From Zoogloea sp. (GTDB lineage: Bacteria; Pseudomonadota; Gammaproteobacteria; Burkholderiales; Rhodocyclaceae), in NCBI RefSeq assembly GCF_028689785.1, contig NZ_JAQVCN010000044.1:1-42018 (forward strand): a DNA stretch of 42,018 bases, read 5' to 3'. Below, piece after piece: positions 40,050 through 42,018 of this stretch (position 1 is the stretch's first letter; each line of letters opens with the position of its first letter). Under the pieces are notes generated by a model, which made no database searches, was not told the DNA's origin, and was given only the letters and a program-made list of their open reading frames with translations. A program made the position numbers and the translations under genes.

Positions 40050-40622
40050 ATGAAACGCTTCTTCCGCAGTGCTCTGCTGGCCACCGCCATCCTCCTCGCC
40101 CTGCCCACCACCGCAGCGGAGGTGGCCGGCATCCACATCGACGACAAGGCCAGCGTGGCCGGAACAGACCTCGCCCTCAACGGCAGCGGCCTGCGCACCC
40201 GCTTCATGCTCAAGGTCTACACCATCGGCCTGTATCTACCGAAACGCGGGGAGGCCCCCCTCGCCACCGCCAGCGGCCCCCGGCGCATTCAGATCGTCAC
40301 CCTGCGCGAACTCAGCGCCGAGAACTTCGCCAATGCACTGATCGACGGCATCCGGAAGAATCACAGCGACACCGAATTCGCCGGCCTGCAGAGCCGGGCC
40401 GAAGAATTCCGCAGCATTCTCCTCGGCCTCAAGACCGCCCCCAGCGGCACCCAGGTGCGCATCGACTGGCTCCCCGCCAGCGGCACCCGACTTTCCATTA
40501 ACAATGAAATCCGCGGCAAGGACATTTCCGGCGAAGATTTCTACCGCGCCCTGATGCGCATCTGGATTGGCGACAAACCCGTCGATGAAGACCTGAAGAA
40601 CGCCCTCCTCGGCAAACGCTGA
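40050..40622 (+). CDS. Chalcone isomerase-like periplasmic protein
   Basis: 190 aa with a signal peptide (residues 1-22, RFFRSALLATAILLALPTTA). The rest matches the bacterial chalcone-isomerase-like family: LALNGSGLRTRFMLKVYTIGLYLPK, RRIQIVTLRELSAENFANALIDGI, GTQVRIDWLPASGTRLSINN and the C-terminal FYRALMRIWIGDKPVDEDLKNALLG. Bacterial members are not flavonoid enzymes; a fatty-acid or lipid-binding role has been proposed from the plant FAP relatives. The function here is unknown. Confidence 0.88.
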   Translation: MKRFFRSALLATAILLALPTTAAEVAGIHIDDKASVAGTDLALNGSGLRTRFMLKVYTIGLYLPKRGEAPLATASGPRRIQIVTLRELSAENFANALIDGIRKNHSDTEFAGLQSRAEEFRSILLGLKTAPSGTQVRIDWLPASGTRLSINNEIRGKDISGEDFYRALMRIWIGDKPVDEDLKNALLGKR

Positions 40623-40663
40623 CAGGCTTGCGGCAGGCCCGGCGACGAGAGCAGAATCAGGAG

Positions 40664-41203
40664 ATGACTTTGCCAGACAACGCAGGCGCCGGGCTTTCTC
40701 TGGCGCTGCCCGCCCCATTTGGGAAAGTCGGCGTCTTTACGATTGGCGAATTCATCCATGAAATTGTCTTTCTGCCGCCGGCCCATCCGCCAATAACACC
40801 CCGCGACGCCCTCGGAGAAAAGGCCGCCGGGCAGATTCAGCGCTACCTCGACGATCCGGACGCGCCCTTCGCTCTGCCCCTTGCCCTGCGTGGCACCGCC
40901 TATCGCCGCCGCATATGGGCCGCCATTGCCGCCATTCCCCGCGGCCGCACACGCAGTTACGGCGATCTGGCCCGGGAAGCCAGCAGCGCGGCGCGTGCCG
41001 TAGGGCAGGCCTGCGGTGACAACCCATTTCCCCTGGTAATTCCGTGTCACCGGGTCGTTGCAGCCGGCGGCCCCGGCGGTTTTGCCCACGACCGGGGCGG
41101 CTATCTTCTCGACACAAAGCGCTGGCTATTACTCCACGAGAACGCCCTCCCCGGCAGCGATGACGCTTTCCTTCCCGGCCTCTTCGACAGCCCGCATTCC
41201 TGA
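40664..41203 (+). CDS. ogt: Methylated-DNA--protein-cysteine methyltransferase
   Basis: 179 aa from ATG 40664. It repairs O6-methylguanine by transfer to its own cysteine, Cys128 in LVIPCHRVVAAGGPGGF. The helix-turn-helix core RRRIWAAIAAIPRGRTRSYGDLA and the arginine finger ARAVGQAC are intact. AGGAG (40659-40663) abuts the ATG directly, whereas the in-frame TTG at 40670 has ideal 6-base spacing, so translation may begin there (two residues shorter). It could also be called ada C-terminal-like; no Ada N-terminal domain is present. Confidence 0.93.
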   Translation: MTLPDNAGAGLSLALPAPFGKVGVFTIGEFIHEIVFLPPAHPPITPRDALGEKAAGQIQRYLDDPDAPFALPLALRGTAYRRRIWAAIAAIPRGRTRSYGDLAREASSAARAVGQACGDNPFPLVIPCHRVVAAGGPGGFAHDRGGYLLDTKRWLLLHENALPGSDDAFLPGLFDSPHS

Positions 41204-41251
41204 ACGCATCCCCCGGCCATCACGGCCTATTCCTCTCCATTCCCGACTGCC

Positions 41252-41743
41252 ATGTCCCGCTCAGACCAGAACGCTCCCGAAACCCAGGCAACCCGATATC
41301 TCCGCCAGCATCACACGGCCTTCTCCACCCATCTCTACGCCTATGAAGAACACGGCGGAACAAAGGTGTCCGCCCGGGAACTGAATGTTCCGGAACACGC
41401 CGTCGTAAAGACTCTGGTGATGGAAGATGAAAGCCGCCAACCCCTCATCGTATTAATGCACGGCGACCGCAAGGTCTCCACCAAGGAACTCGCCCGCCAG
41501 ATCCGCCGCAAACACATCAGCCCCTGCGACCCCGCAGTCGCCCAGCGCCACACGGGCTACATGGTCGGCGGAACCTCACCCTTCGGTACCCGCAAGGCTC
41601 TCCCGGTATTCATGGAGAAGTCCATCCTGGATCTGCCGTTGATATATATCAACGGCGGGAAAAGGGGTTTCCTGGTCGGGGTTCACCCTCATGACATCCT
41701 GCAACTTCTTCAACCCGAAGTGGTCAGTGTGGCCCTGGAATGA
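41252..41743 (+). CDS. ybaK: Cys-tRNA(Pro)/Cys-tRNA(Cys) deacylase YbaK
   Basis: 163 aa INS-superfamily trans-editing enzyme that hydrolyses Cys-tRNA(Pro) made in error by ProRS. The catalytic lysine is in HAVVKTLVMED, and GYMVGGTSPFGTRKALPVFME and YINGGKRGFLVGV are the conserved pocket strands. The start ATG 41252 follows ogt by 48 bases on the same strand. Confidence 0.92.
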   Translation: MSRSDQNAPETQATRYLRQHHTAFSTHLYAYEEHGGTKVSARELNVPEHAVVKTLVMEDESRQPLIVLMHGDRKVSTKELARQIRRKHISPCDPAVAQRHTGYMVGGTSPFGTRKALPVFMEKSILDLPLIYINGGKRGFLVGVHPHDILQLLQPEVVSVALE

Positions 41744-42018
41744 ATTGAAATAAAAACACTTACCAAATCTTCGGTCTATAGTGGCAAAATAAATAGCGCG
41801 ATTAAGGCCGAAACAATCCGGTCAAATTCAAGGCATGCACATAACCACTCGTGCCGCCACTACACCACCAAGGAAAACAGCACCATGGAACCAGGGCAAT
41901 CGCATCGACCCAGCATAACCGCCTCAAAAATCCCGTTCACATTCATGCAATTACAACCCCCCCTGTTCACCGGGCCGCATTTTGTGTAGTTTCCTGCCTT
42001 TTTGGGCTTCCCATGAAG
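41744..42018. other. AT-rich 275-base end region without a certain gene
   Basis: After ybaK the composition drops to clearly AT-rich. A 34-codon frame starts at ATG 41885 with AAGGA upstream and ends at 41989, but I do not recognise it. The final ATGAAG at 42013 may start a gene that continues beyond the window. No convincing terminator is visible after ybaK. Confidence 0.5.

Noticed and set aside
41885-41989. 34-codon frame with upstream AAGGA
   Set aside because: No recognisable signal or family; could be chance in an AT-rich spacer, so it is only mentioned in the end-region entry.

Overview
The window is a GC-rich, gene-dense chromosomal segment of a betaproteobacterium. The evidence is the trpEGDC cluster with gph and rpe nearby, the mlaFEDACB-yadGH-ibaG-murA-hisG block, leuS-lipoprotein-lptE-holA-proA, short-form HisG, a PEP-CTERM protein, and protein sequences that look most like Rhodocyclaceae (Azospira/Dechlorosoma-like; the genus is an inference). 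I see no rRNA, tRNA, CRISPR array, prophage or insertion sequence with a transposase.

Layout. 1-5095 (minus): tamB (5' part, cut by the window edge), trpC, trpD, trpG, trpE. 5286-8914: gph and rpe, which in related genomes usually sit directly upstream of trpE, are here separated by an MFS transporter and a divergent DJ-1/AraC (GlxA-type) regulator. 9064-17782 (plus): apaG; a three-PAS GGDEF-EAL cyclic-di-GMP protein; a soluble CZB-domain chemoreceptor behind a perfect sigma-28-like -10 and an FNR-like box; a LysE exporter; an Atm1-type ABC exporter; and a two-gene unit of a BNR-repeat protein translationally coupled to a MoaD/ThiS-like ubiquitin fold. 17858-20828: a secreted PEP-CTERM phytase/esterase-like protein, a small membrane protein and an MBL-fold hydrolase. 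20986-23824 (plus): a zinc-ribbon protein with a C-terminal Card1 (DUF1887)-like PD-(D/E)XK nuclease domain, followed 34 bases later by recQ. 23825-24465: no gene, but two diverged, inverted copies of a structured repeat.

24466-34048 (mostly minus): hisD and hisG, rnk on the opposite strand, murA, ibaG, a YadGH-type ABC-2 exporter, and the complete Mla phospholipid-transport operon (mlaF, E, D, A, C, B). 34228-39936 (plus): leuS, a small lipoprotein, lptE, holA, proA. 40050-41743: a chalcone-isomerase-like periplasmic protein, ogt and ybaK; the last 275 bases hold no certain gene.

How the genes work together: TamB, Mla, LptE, YadGH and MurA are all envelope-building functions, interleaved with tryptophan, histidine and proline synthesis. 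The least ordinary parts are the Zn-ribbon/Card1-like nuclease beside RecQ, the inverted structured repeat that ends the truncated his cluster (with a solitary copy of its terminal palindrome between trpD and trpC), and the BNR/MoaD pair.
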